DNA of 64,000 bases from Brachionus manjavacas (Eukaryota > Rotifera > Eurotatoria > Ploima > Brachionidae): assembly GCA_019054805.1 (NCBI GenBank), contig JAHQIY010000012.1, positions 682,001 through 746,000 on the forward strand, written 5' to 3'. Under the pieces are notes generated by a model, which did no database searches, was not told the origin of the DNA, and saw nothing but the letters and a program-made list of their open reading frames with translations. The translations under genes were made by a program, and so were the position numbers. Of this stretch, positions 11,520 through 22,575 are shown in pieces; the stretch's first letter is position 1; every line of letters starts with the position of its first letter.

Positions 11520-11800
11520 AAAATAAAGTAAACAATTGTTTAATAAAGTTTTTTTAAGTTTATTAATCTAAAAGAAAACCGGGCCCGGTTGTCGTCGTAG
11601 ACTGAACACCGGGCGGAAATATAAATCACATTATATATATAAAAGAAATATGAATGAAAACGAAATTAATAAAATAAATAAGTATGAAATATAAATATGA
11701 AATAGGGGTGCATGCAACTGCACAGCGAACCGAGTACATACACAGTGATGTCCTCATCACACATGGTATAAAATAAAGAAGACAAACCACTAGTTCTATT
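11520..11800 (-). repeat. Segment related to 16130-16260
   Basis: Shares TATAAATATGAAATA, a following GTGCAT, and a distal AGTTTATTAATC-TAAAAGAAAA block with 16130-16240, in the same order. It also contains a GC-rich island (CCGGGCCCGG at 11580-11589, ACACCGGGCGG at about 11606) not found in the other copy. Probably a TE 3' region of unknown family. Confidence 0.35.
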
Positions 11801-11802
11801 TA

Positions 11803-11850
11803 TTTTATTTCAATGAACGCTTTTAAGGCGATGTAAAAAAATTAAAAAGT
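11803..11850 (-). repeat. Retroposon 3' end, type F
   Basis: On the minus strand: ACATCGCCTTAAAAGCG then TTCATTGAAATAAAATAAAT. The hairpin (11818-11830) has one mispaired position. Same end as 28425 and 43246. Confidence 0.6.
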
Positions 11851-12084
11851 TAAAATAAGAAAAAAAATAAAAGGAAGATAGATATAAGACAAAAATTAGG
11901 GTTTGAGTAAAAATTCTGAAAAAATTTACAATTTAATATGTTAAATTTTAAAATTTCGATAATTATTCATCTTGTGTTCTATTTTAGTTTTTAATTAATT
12001 TTTTTCTTTTCCTTTTTTTTCCTATTTCATTATCGTAATTTTGTGTATTATCAAAAAAACAAAAACGAAAAAAAAGTAAAATTC

Positions 12085-12620
12085 TTCTAAAACCAAGTGA
12101 TTTAGGAGTAGATTCGACATGCTAACATCGATGGAGAAGAAATTGAATGGGTATACAAATTAAACTATTTGGGTGTATGGGTATATGGTAAATGCTACAG
12201 TAAAGAAAACCTAAGAGAACGTAGACCATTGTAATGAGTAAAACTGAGGTAAAAAATATCCTAACAAAGAAAGCCTAATGATTAAGCAAATGCGTTTGCT
12301 AGGGAAACGATCCAAGACGACAAACCTGCTATATGCACTCAACCTAGAACCATTTAACTCATAAATAAGCAAAATTAAACTGAGCTTTTAAAAAGACTCC
12401 TTGAAAACGAATTTAAATCTAAATTACTCAAAAACAATCAAAACAAAATAAATTACCCAAAAAGATTCATTGAAGAACTGAAAGATATTTTTGGATCGTA
12501 AGTTATTAAATAAAGAACTAATAGACCAGAGACTAAGAGAAATCAAGCCTGAAGATCGGAAAAAAAGTCAAAACAGAATTTGTAAATCGATAAAATACTG
12601 TTTAGAGAAACTTAAAAGAA
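12085..12620 (+). mobile_element. RTE/L1-like RT C-terminal remnant
   Basis: Reads HANIDGEEIEWVYKLNYLGV (about 12118-12177), a post-catalytic YLG motif. After frame changes come MIKQMRLLGKRSKTTNLLY and ALNLEPFNS (about 12280-12360), then KLSFLKRLLENEFKS..LKNN (about 12375-12440). These match the C-terminal region of non-LTR polyproteins in which small basic helices precede the end of ORF2. Many stops. No catalytic motif is retained. Confidence 0.65.
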
Positions 12621-13309
12621 ATTATCACTAAATTAAAATCACTAAGTTTGAGTTCACTTTTAATGATAGAATGCCTTGAAGTATTAAAAAAAAGAAAACT
12701 AACAAACACAATAAGTCGAAAATTAAATTATTTTTAATTGTAAAAATTGTAATTTAAATCTTAATTATGTAAAATTTTTATTTTTTTATAAAGCATGTAA
12801 TGTTGAAGTCTAAGAAAAAAAAAAGTCTTGATTTAATAGGGGGAACTTAAAAGTCCGCCCCTAAAAAGTCACCGGTCCTTACCTAAACGGAAAGCTAATG
12901 TCGAAAATATACAAAGTTTTTTAGAATAGTTTTAATGGCGTCTGCAAAATGCAGAACATTGCAGGCTTATTTACTAAAATAAAACTAAATTTTTGAGAAT
13001 AATCCAGGGCCGTTTTTTTTATTAAAGTTTTACATTAAGTCAAGTTTTACAATCTGGGCTTTTATAAAGTTCTAGATCAAAAACTCCAAAGACAGACCAA
13101 AATTCTAAACAGACCTTAAACTGTTAAATGACAAAAAAGCCTCTTTGGCACAAATATCTCGAACAACATTTTCACAAATCAATTCATCGTCATCATTCTT
13201 CTCGTAATGTTAATTTTTTTATTAAATTAAATTTATTCAAAATTTACAAAATAATGCACATATTTATTGATTTTAAGTTTAATTTTGAATTTTGAATTTT
13301 AGCTAATTT
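12621..13309. other. Mostly AT-rich, one GC-richer island
   Basis: A brief GC-rich patch (GTCCGCCCCTAAAAAG and GTCACCGGTCC, 12853-12876) stands out but matches nothing I recognise. The rest shows no feature. Confidence 0.4.
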
Positions 13310-13705
13310 CGATGTTATATATGGCAAAATTTTTATTTCACGAATACATTTTTTACCTTAATTTTATATGGTATTTTTTTAAGTAAAAATAATATTTTGT
13401 TTTGACATATCAGTATTACTTTTAATCTTTTCATTCACTTAATTTTTTTGAATTTCTTTACTATTATTCATTTATTTATTATCTTATTTATTAATAATCA
13501 AAAGTGAGCAAAATTAATTTTTCATCGAAAAAATAAATCTAAATATTAATCTCAAAATTTATATTTGATAATTAAAAGATTATTAATAACTGAATAATAA
13601 TTAAAAAACTTAAAAGAAATTTTTACATAAAAAAATACCATATAAATTTAAGGTAAAAATGTATTCATGAAAAAGAAATCTTACCATATTTAATTAAAAA
13701 AATTT
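13310..13705. repeat. Foldback inverted repeat, MITE-like
   Basis: The left arm 13316-13390 (TTTTTACCTTAATTTTATATGGTATTTTTTTAAG core) is repeated in inverse at 13618-13700 (AAAAAAATACCATATAAA, TTTAAGGTAAAAATGTATTC). The arms are about 75 bp with scattered mismatches, around a 230-bp AT-rich spacer with no coding sequence. Consistent with a foldback MITE. No target duplication confirmed. Confidence 0.6.
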
Positions 13706-14784
13706 GCCAAAAAATGTGTTATTGTGTTTAAGATCGCGTAATAAAAAATAGGAATAGCTGAACTTTATCTGTGAAATTAATTCAAAATTTTGAGTAAAAT
13801 CCAATTTTTTTAAACGAATACCAAAATATAATTTTTTTGTCGGGAAGGATTTTGGAACGGTTTTAATAAAAATTACGTAAAATAACGTAACTTTACCAAT
13901 TGTGGGCTTTATGTAGAACCACTGTATATTTTAATGTCGTGCAATTTTTGGAATTTTTCAGCTTATACAAATTACAGGTCAGTTTTAGTCACAGAAAAAA
14001 AGTAATTAAATTTTTTCAATTCTTCAATTGCTGATTTTTGTTCCAATTTGAGATAAAAAAAATTCTCAATTTAACATTCATTCAAATATGGCCTTAAAAA
14101 AATGTAATCAAAATCTTTGAATAAATGGAGTCGCCATTTTTTTAATTATAACGTTGCCAATTCAATAAGTACAAACTAATCAAAATTAATTATTTACAAT
14201 GTGTTAAGTAATTTTTTGTTTAAATTGAAAATTTTATTTTTAGAAAAAAAATTAATTTCAGCAGAAAGCAACTATGTTCGAATATTAACAGCTTTTTTCA
14301 GGAAAACAAAAATTCTTCACATTATTAATCCTTCTGTTGATATGTTTTTAGTTCTAGACAATCTAAAATAAAATCAGTAATTTTCTCGTCAAAATTTTTA
14401 ATTTTAAATTTTCCATGTTAGAAAAGATGTAACAAAGGAGATGTCATATTAAAAAGGGTAAATTTAAAAGCAAAAGTTTTAATTCCAAAAGCAAAAAGAT
14501 TAATGTCTTAAATTTTAATAAAAAATTCTCTAAATTATCAAAAAATGTCAACTGATTTTTTCTTAAATATTTTTAATTAAAAAAATGGGTAGTCATCTGA
14601 AAATTTCAATGCTGTCTAGACTTAAATTTTATTATTAGTTATTTCAAATAAATTCCAACTGTATTGGACATGTAAACTAAAAATAAAAATTAGGATGATG
14701 AGTCAAATTATTTAAAACTGATCTCTAAAATATAATCAATAAATCAACTAATCAAAAATAATTTTTTAATAATAAATTTTTTAA
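13706..14784. other. AT-rich sequence, nothing recognised
   Basis: No supported feature. Confidence 0.5.
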
Positions 14785-15185
14785 TTCTGTTTTAGCATTC
14801 TGCACTCAAACTATGACAAGCTTTTGACCCAAGCACCAAAATTAATCTCGCCCATACTTAAACATTTTTGATTAAGAATTCATGGCCTAATAGTATTATC
14901 ACGGGTTTAGGACCCCATCAAACTCGGAAATTCTTAATTTAATAATAAAAATATTTTTTTAATTCACAGTGTAGTACAAAAATTGAAGAAATATTAGAAA
15001 ATTTAATTTTTTTATTTCGATTTTTTTATTTTTTAAGCAAAGTAGAATTAACCCTAAACCCGTGATAATACTATTAGACCATGAATTCTTAATCAAAATG
15101 TTTAAGCTTGAGGGAGATTTATTTTGGTGCTTGGGTCAAAAGCGTGTCTTAATTTTTGGTGCAGCATAATTGAACAGAATGGTTT
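14785..15185. repeat. Foldback inverted repeat with ~135-bp arms
   Basis: The left arm (14790-14922) and right arm (15050-15182) are inverted copies with few mismatches. Shared blocks include GACCCAAGCACCAAAATT, TTGATTAAGAATTCATGG and AGTATTATCACGGGTTTAGG. The tips are CTGTTTTAGCATTCTGCAC and, inverted, CTGTTCAATTATGCTGCAC. The spacer is about 125 bp of AT-rich sequence. No ORF. This is a non-autonomous DNA transposon or foldback element of unassigned superfamily. Confidence 0.7.
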
Positions 15186-15837
15186 TCCGCTGCATTAGTT
15201 ATTACAAAAATTAAGTATTTCTTTTTGAGAAGAAAAAAGTTGTAATAAGATTTCAAATTTACTATCATAATTCTTTTGAATAATTTTTATTCTCTCATGT
15301 TTATTCTTTTATATTTAAATCTAAATTTTCGGGTTTAAAGGCATTTTTAAAACCCAAGAATCAAAAAAAAACGCAGAATTAATACTTAAATTTCAAAATT
15401 AAGTGCCGCTCTAAAAGTTGAATTTTAAAAAAAAGCCAAAAAAAAATTATTTTTTAATTTTTTTTTGTTTAAAAAAATTAACTTCCTAATTATAAGTGCG
15501 ACGCTAGAAATTAGTTTTTAAAATATAACATCTTTTGATTTTTCAAATTTCAAAAATCTTTGTCATAAATCGATTTACTTATTTTGGTTTGTTGTAATTT
15601 TTTTTAACAAAAAAAAGCATAAAAGAAGTTAAATAACTTTTGGAAAAGAAATAGTCAGCTTTTAAAAACCATTCTACTAATTCATTATACTTTTATTTAA
15701 TATTCAAAATTATAAAAATGCATTTAAATTTTACTAGTGATTTTTAAACAATTAAAAATAAAATTTGATTAAATCCAAAAAAAAATTAAAAAGTGAATTT
15801 CTCATGTTTAAAATTTAGATAATTAATAATAATAATA
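15186..15837. other. AT-rich sequence, nothing recognised
   Basis: No supported feature. Confidence 0.5.
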
Positions 15838-16510
15838 AACAAGTCAATCCTCGATTTTGTGACATGTCTGCGTCAAAAGAAAAACGTGTCACAAAATCAT
15901 AAAGTCACAAATTCGATTTTGTGACATTCATGTCACAAATTCAAGTATAAATAAAAAGTGTATTAAAAAATTTTATTTACAATTTAATCTTTAAATCCCA
16001 ATTTTTTTTTATAAATAATATAGTCAAAAAAAAAAATTCCTTTTGTACCATGTTAATTTGCCTATCAAATATTTTATTTTCCAAATTCCTAATTAGTTTG
16101 AGCATTGAAATAAAGTAGATTACTTAATTAAGTTTAAAAAACTTTATTAATCCTAAAAAGAAAATATAACTCCAAAAAATCCAATCCATCCAATAAATAA
16201 ATATAAAAATATAAATATGAAATACGCGTGCATATCACTGGTTTTTTCCTTAGTACCTCCTTGGGGATCAAAAGGTTTCAACGTGTCTATACATTCAAGT
16301 GCCATTATTTTTTTAACAGGTTTAACTTCAATTTCCATATCATCAACCAAGTCTTCTGAATCATTTGAGTTAGACCAAATTTTTCGGCTATAAGTTCATA
16401 TTTGGTGCCTTTATCAACTTCGTCTAAAACTCTCTTTTTTGTTAAAATATCGATTGCTTGACTAGGCATTTTTAAAATGAAAGAAAATCGGAACAATAAA
16501 AATATTTTTT
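15838..16510 (-). mobile_element. pogo/Tigger-like deletion derivative
   Basis: The left terminus AAGTCAATCCTCGATTTTG (15841) resembles the pogo-type termini CAGTCAATCCTCGGTATA (47833) and CAGTCAATCCTCCGTATA (63506). Sub-repeats TTTTGTGACA/TGTCACAAA follow to about 15944. The coding remnant at 16153-16469 lies inside, on the minus strand. The other terminus is not visible. It is lost or displaced by the CR1-like copy that abuts at about 16510. Confidence 0.6.
16153..16469 (-). pseudogene. pogo/Tigger transposase remnant: HTH fused to C-terminal tail
   Basis: From Met at 16469 the frame reads MPSQAIDILTKKRVLDEVD then KGTKYELIAEKFGL, a psq/CENP-B-type helix-turn-helix (LTKKRVLDEVDKG..Y..IAEKFGL) that in full transposases binds the termini. 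Immediately after it the sequence shifts frame into NDSEDLVDDMEIEVKPVKK and MALECIDTLKPF, which resembles the acidic C-terminal region of Tigger transposases (compare 63681 onward). The whole DDE catalytic domain is missing, so this is an internal deletion plus a frameshift. Not a host gene. Confidence 0.65.
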
Positions 16511-17499
16511 TTTCTATTTTATTGTATAAGTTACAACAAGCTAGCAAGTTAGACTTGCGAAGATGGGAAACAGTAGGATCCCATCTATAGTAACTGTGTA
16601 TATACACTGTGGTTAGAACACAGTCACTTCCCCAGCTCTGCCTTCATCACATTGAAGATTGTTATTCGTTAGGTCACTATTCCCTCGAGTCGATTCTACC
16701 GAGCCTCAGGACTTCATCCATGGTAGGTTTATCCTTACGTCTGTACTTATTCAGTGTGTTATTTAATTGGTTGACGGATAGAGATTGAACGATCTCTTGG
16801 GGTAGGGCATTCCATGGCATAGTCACTCTTTAAGTGAAAAAGTGTTTTCTCAGTTGGCTGGTGGCTGGGAGTGATCGGATAAAGCTGTACTGGTTGGAGC
16901 TTCTTCTTGTTCTACATTTGACTTAGACAGACGGGGCTATATGCCAGTTCACAATGTTAGTGCCTGTATAACATTTAAAGAATTAAATAAGATCACCTCT
17001 ATTCCTCCTGTCCTCCAGGGAGGTCAGATTTAGTTTCACCAATCTCTCACTGTAGTCAAGGTTTTTGAACTGTTTGACCAATTTGGTGGCTCTCCTTTGG
17101 ACATTCTCTATAGTCGTAATGTCTCTCTTTAGATGTGGTGACCAGGCAACAGCGGCGTATTCTAGATGTGGGTGAACAAAGGGAGTGTAGATTGTCGTTG
17201 TCAAGTATTTGAACGTCTTTCTAAGGATACTTAGTGCAATTATTGCTTTTGACACCGCATTCGATATCTGATTCTCCGATTTCAAGTTGCAGGTTTATCA
17301 TAATGCTAAGGTCACGTTCCAATTCAGTTTATTCCACGACGTTTCTGTTTAAGGAGTCTGTCTTTTCCATGGGGAGCTGTGGTCTAGTACAGCTTCTCTA
17401 ACATTTTTCGACTTTGCATTTATCCGGGTGGAACAACATGCGCCATTCCTTGACCCAGTTCACAAAGGCGTCTAGGTCTTTCTGGACAAGCTCCAGATG
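16511..17499 (-). mobile_element. CR1-like retrotransposon, 3' half
   Basis: GC-richer than its surroundings. On the minus strand: HLELVQKDLDAFVNWVKEW and RMLFHPDKCK (about 17498-17412), then after breaks the open frame 16983-17285 with VSKAIIALSILRKTFKYL, HPHLEYAAVAWSPHLKRDI, NVQRRATKLVKQF and LTSLEDRRNRGDLI. C-terminal FFT/PWNALPQEIV-like sequence follows to about 16750. The 3' UTR ends near 16520 with CTTCGCAAG...CTTGCTAGCTTG and ACAATAAAATAG, a divergent form of the CR1-like 3' end seen at 3690 and 49970. 5'-truncated before the RT palm. Confidence 0.85.
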
Positions 17500-17620
17500 G
17501 ACGGTTTCTTTGACCGCCCTTTTAACTTTAAACGGCTATTAAACGGGCCAAAAATTAGCCCGCCAAAATTGAGACGGTTTCTTGGACCGCCCGTTTAACT
17601 TTAAACGGTTGTTAAACGGG
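17500..17620. repeat. Two direct copies of a 48-bp GC-rich unit
   Basis: 17500-17547 and 17573-17620 both begin GACGGTTTCTT, continue GACCGCCC, TTTAACTTTAAACGG and end TTAAACGGG, with only a few differences. Each unit contains CCCGTTTAAC and GTTAAACGGG in inverted orientation (complete in the second copy). Such subterminal GGG/CCC-TTAAAC motifs recall some hAT elements, but I found no terminus or target duplication here. Confidence 0.6.
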
Positions 17621-19854
17621 AATTCAAATTATTTTTTAATTCAAATTGTAATTAATTGAAGAATTTGTTTATAATGTCAATTTGATTTACAATTAGAGTT
17701 ATCTTTTCCAAATCACATTTAAAATTGAACCAAAATAAATTATTTTAGATAGAAATATCAATACTTATCAATAATTAACAGCATTTTCAAAGCTATAGGT
17801 CAGCAATCAGGTCACATGATTCTTTTCAAAATTGTACAATACTATCAATAAAATAAAAAAATATTCTCAATTTGATAGGAAGGAAAAAAATTAAAATAAT
17901 AATTTTTTTCGAAATTTTCTCTAATTTATTAAGCAATAAAGCAAAAACAATAATTTTCGTTTTTCAAAATTTTTTTCCGAAAATTTGTTCATTTTATTTT
18001 GGAGCAGTAACTCTTTTTGACACTAATAGATTAACTAAACTCATCAAGGTGTAGGGTGACAAATTAATGTGAATCATGAGCACGTTTTTTTATTTCCTTG
18101 TACGTTGTTATTTTTTTTTAATTAGAAAAACTCAAAACGTGTCTGTCTGAAAAATATGAAAGAGTAATTTAAAAATTAATTATCTAAAAAAATTTAAATA
18201 AAAAACTCTAATATTTTTCAATTAATAATATTAAAAATAAAATTTATTTTATTAAAAAAATAAAACAATTTTAAATTAAACATTAATTCTATTCTTAATT
18301 CAGGAATTAAAATTTATAATAATTTAAAGAAAATCATTAGCACAAAACTTAAACTAATTTCACTGCCAATTAAAGATCATGTCTTTAGACACAAGTTGTT
18401 GTTAACAACACGTTATTTTTCGCTGCAAATAGTATCAGTTTTCCTTCCGCTGAGAAGGTTTAAAACTGAATTTGTCATGAGGCTATGTTCAATATTCGTT
18501 ATTCAGATGCGTAAAAAATCAGTATTTAATTAAAGCCAATGAATTATTAAATATTTGTTAATTGAAAAAAATTTCCTGGAAAAAAATATTATTTAAAAAA
18601 AATAAATCAAGTTTCTTTATTGTGAAAAAATGATTTGGTTCAGCCAAGAATTAAAAAAATATTCTTTAATTTTGAAATTAAGAATTATTAGCTAATGTCA
18701 GTGTAATTTTTTTAAATTAATTAATTATTTTTTTCTGGTGAAAACTGTATTTTTTATTGCGTCAAATGACTTTTTCTTTTTTTTTTAAACAGATTAAAAT
18801 AGGGTTTTTAAAATCAAAAATGTATCATATTTACTTATTGACGTTTGATTAGGAAATTTCAAGCTAATAAACAATTACTTTTAGTAATTTGTCTATTTCA
18901 ATGATCACACTTTCATATTTTACAAACAAGAGCTAGGAAATTAATGAAAATTTCTTTTGTTTTCATTTTTAAATTATTGATTATAAATATTGTTGTTAAT
19001 TAACAACAAAAATTTATATTCCTATTTTATTTTCTAATTTTTTTCTTAATAAAATTTTTGTTAAAATTTAGTCATTTCTAGATCTTTAATTAGTGGTAGT
19101 TAATTTTTTTGATATAAAAAAAATAATTTTGATTTTAGTTAAAATTTAGAGAATTAAAATCTTGAGACTAAAAAGCAAATTGGATGTTTCAGGGTAGCAT
19201 TAATGGAAGTCAAACAATTTTATGCTTTAGGAAACAGTATAGGGAAAAAAATCTCATCTTGTTTAATTTTACTTAAATCCATTCAATAAATTTTTGACAA
19301 CCAGTCCAAATTGGTTGTCTCAGTGGGGTTAGGATTAAGAATTTATAATTTTTTTAATTTTATAGAGTCTATCAATAGTCAATCTAAATGTTTAATTAAT
19401 TTCCATTTTCTTTTTATCTAATAAAAATGATTTTCAATTAATTTATTTAATAGTTTGGAGGCATATCTCAGTATATAATTTATATAATGGTATTTAATGG
19501 ATGTTACACTTCTAAGTCTGGTGAATTAAAAAATAAATAAAGCAATAAAGTAAAATGACTAAATTTTTTAGGATTTCAATTAGTTTAACAAAAAAACAGA
19601 GATGTTTAAATTGTGTTTGCTTTTATTCCTAACTATATTTTCCATTTGGAATTTATAATTATCGTTTTGAGGGTCTCATTGACCTGGCGACCATTGGTCT
19701 TAAAAATGATTAAGTAGAATTATTTAAAATTTAATTTATCATTTATTTGTAAGTACAGTCCAAAAAAGATCCAACTAAAGACTTACAAAGACTTTCTAAA
19801 GTTTTAAAATTTAGCCTTGAATTACAACGTTCTTTAATTTCATTTATTTTTGAA
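17621..19854. other. AT-rich sequence, little recognised
   Basis: Contains small palindromes only: GTTGTTAACAAC near 18402, and GACAACCA...TGGTTGTC (19296-19319, perfect 8-bp stem, 8-nt loop). No supported gene. Confidence 0.45.
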
Positions 19855-20249
19855 TTAAAATGTCTTACCAAGGCTTTGGCAGACTTTGCTTTTCACCATT
19901 CCAAAAACTTCATTGTCAATGACTGCTTTGAAGCTATTTATTGTTTGCGCACTAACAACATTAACTGATAAGCTGTTCCATAATTTGAAACAGCGATTTC
20001 TTAAAAAATTATATCTTAAAGAGCCTCCGCGATTTATTTCCCGGACCAATCTGTGTGTCATGTGGTTTTCTTAGGCTTTTTGTACCACAAGCTAAATTGA
20101 TACCATTTGTTAACGATGTTTTTGCAAAATCACTTAAAATTTTGTATTTTGTATTTTCAAGTTTCATTTGATTTAAGTATTTCAAACTGTCTTCATAAGA
20201 CTTGGTTCTGGTATAATCAATCAGTTTTGTCGCTCTTCTTTGCATTTTT

Positions 20250-20512
20250 TAAAGAATTAAAATAAATGATGTAATTTAGAATTTTGATTTATGATCTAAT
20301 TTTATGACTAAAAAGAAAAAATTATTTGTAAATTAAAATTATGAATTTATTTCATCAAAAGAAATTGTTCAGTCTATTTTTATTTTTCTCACTAAAAGAA
20401 AAAATCTTTACTTTTGAAAAAAACTATTTCTATTTTTATTAAATTTTTTGTTAAACATCGCCAAGCCTGGCGTAATTTTTTGAATAAATTAAATTAAATT
20501 AAATAAAATAAT
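20250..20512 (+). mobile_element. Small retroposon inserted in CR1-like element, type F 3' end
   Basis: This 260-bp AT-rich block separates KKRH(YFI) from QRRATKL of the host RT remnant, so it is an insertion. Its right end has the hairpin CGCCA-AGCC-TGGCG (20459-20472) and an AAATT-type tail (GAATAAATTAAATTAAATT...), the same 3' end as at 9975. The orientation is opposite to the host element. No ORF, so a SINE-like or 5'-truncated LINE tail. Confidence 0.6.
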
Positions 20513-20887
20513 GTCTTTTTTTAAATACGCACTCCAGGTTCCTACTGCATTCTCCAGATGGGGTCTCACAAGTGGATCTTAATGATTCTCGGCTAAGGTT
20601 CCTAAAAGAATTTTTTATTCGGTTAGCTTTCATAGCTGCTACAGTACATTGTTTATTCCATTTCAAATCATTTTTAAAAACACCCAAAATTCTTTTCTTC
20701 TGTTATCTCGTCTAGAAAATGAGATATATTTTGGTTTGATAATAAGTATTTGGCTTTTTCTTTTCTCCTTCCTGGATACATTGCTTTACAATTGTTCAGG
20801 TTTAGATTTTTTGACCAATTTTCTGTCCATTCCATTAGGAGATCGAGGTCTTTCTGAAGTTCTAATGATCCTATGTTCGAGAATTAA

Positions 20888-20999
20888 ATAATAATTGTCC
20901 CTTTTCTATCCTAGTGGATAATAGAGAGGCGCTCGTCTCCTTTTCAAGTACTTTTTTGAGCAACGGCTCCGATCTGACACAGAGACTACTGCATCGAGA
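20888..20999 (-). repeat. SINE-like repeat, copy 1 (5'-truncated)
   Basis: Matches 53540-53649 almost throughout: TAATAATTGTCCC, TTTTCTATCCTAGTGGATAA, TTTTTGAGCAACGGC, GATCTGACACAGAG and ACTGCATCGAGA. It interrupts the RT frame between the ADD region and the LQKDLD motif. The fuller copy carries a tRNA-like head on the minus strand, so this copy is 3'-only. Confidence 0.7.
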
Positions 21000-21942
21000 A
21001 CGTCCAAGAATTCGAAGAGACCAATTAATTTCATATCCATATATAAGTCATCAGCATCCAAGACAGAAACTGTTGAAGCTCTCAACGAGATCATTGATAT
21101 AAATTATAAATAGGATTGGACCAAGTACGGATCCTTGTGGTACTCTGCTTGTAACTACCTCCAAATTCGATACATCATTACCTAAAACAACTCTTTGTTT
21201 CCTCCCAATCGAAAACGACTCAATCCAGCTCAGAAGATTACCATTTATACCATATGATTCAAGTTTTATTATCAATTTTCCATGAGGAACTTTATCAAAT
21301 GCCTTTAAAAAGTCAGTATAAACAATGTCAACATTTTTTCCTTCATAAGTTGCTTTATCAATGAATTCTAATAGAATTAATGCACATGATCTGCAAGGAA
21401 GAAACCCATGCTGTTTATTAGAGATTAAATTGTATTCTAGTAAATAGTTCATTCTCATCTCATCTCTAAGCTTTCTTTTTAATACTTTGCCGACAATTGG
21501 AGCTAGTGAAACCGGTCTAAATAACTTTTAATGTCCGTTTTTGATCCGCTTTTACACTTGATACATTCGCTTTCTTCCATAATTTTGTTAGTTCACCCTC
21601 ATTAAACGATTTTATAAATATTAATGAAGGTGCGCATGAAATCTCTTTATAGCAATTTTAAAGGAGCAAAGGATGCATTCTATCCGGTCCAGGAGATTTT
21701 TCAGGGTTTAAGGAGGAAAGATCCCTCAATCCCAAAATTTCATTTTGAAATAATTGAAAAATCGTTTCTAGTGAAATCGGATTTGAGATTGTTGGTCTCT
21801 TTAAGGATAAAACTAAAAGTAATAGGCAAATAGTAATAGTAAAAGTAATTAGTAAAGTTAGAAAAATTGGTGGTACTTGCACATTTATCAGAAAATGTGT
21901 AAGTACCACAAGCAAAAATATAAAATAAACATGATCTCTCAA

Positions 21943-22535
21943 AGGAATTAATAAGTCTTGGGAAACCCAGAAAGATGGCTTTTAGGGACCAAAATAGTTT
22001 ATAAATACATTTCAGAAAATTCCGACAGTGAGAAATAAAACATTTTTGGGAAGCTGAAAAAAAATATACCCAGGGGTCTAAAAATAACTTGCCCTTTAAA
22101 AAGTTTAAATTTTCATATTTTATATAAAATAATCTTTAGAGTGTAGAATTCGAAATTCTTAAATTCTTTTTAATAGCTTACAATTTGCTTATTTAAAAAA
22201 AATTGACTAATTCTAAAAAATTGAAAATCGCCTGTTCTTCACAACGAAGGTGTAAAAAAAAATCAACTGAGATAGAAACAGGGTTCTATTACTAAAAGAG
22301 ATGTTAAACTACTTTTAAAATATTTTTAATTATTTTTAATTTTATAATAAGTAAAAAAAAATAATTTACCATAAAATAAAATCAAGACACTAATCCAACG
22401 TTTAATTAATTTTATAACCTGAATTAAATGTAAAATAAGGAAAATATTCATTTAGACCATCTCCTTTTCTAGAAAGAAAACTTTTTGATTCCTCTGTTTC
22501 AGAACTCAATGAAAACAAATATTTTTGATAATTAC
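21943..22535. other. AT-rich sequence, nothing recognised
   Basis: No supported feature. Confidence 0.45.
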
Positions 22536-22575
22536 TAGTGTTGGGACCCGTACAAGCGGACACTTAACCGGCCAA
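22536..22575 (+). repeat. Possible hAT-type terminus
   Basis: TAGTGTTGGGACCCGTACAA followed by a CGGACACTTAACCGG block resembles hAT termini (TAGTGTTGGG...). No inverted partner or 8-bp duplication was found, so it may be a broken end. Confidence 0.3.

Larger units (their letters stand above)
19855..21942 (-). mobile_element. CR1-like retrotransposon with two nested retroposons
   Basis: Minus-strand order: SLNPEKSPGPDRMHPLLL (21700-21665, RT entry motif), QHGFLPCRS, DFLKAFDKVPH and RVPQGSVLGPILFIIYINDL (21051-21458), then a CADD-like catalytic motif at about 21062. A 112-bp SINE-like insertion interrupts it at 20888-20999. It resumes with ELQKDLDLLMEWTENW (20862-20815), NDLKWNKQCTVAAMKANRI (20670-20610), is interrupted again at 20250-20512, then MQRRATKLIDYTRTKSYED and FLRNRCFKLWNSLSV to 19870. 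The element has lost its 5' endonuclease. Frameshifts are present throughout. Confidence 0.85.

Noticed and set aside
17872..18054. 60-residue ORF starting MIGRKKIK
   Set aside because: Low-complexity Phe/Ile/Lys frame in AT-rich DNA, nothing recognisable.
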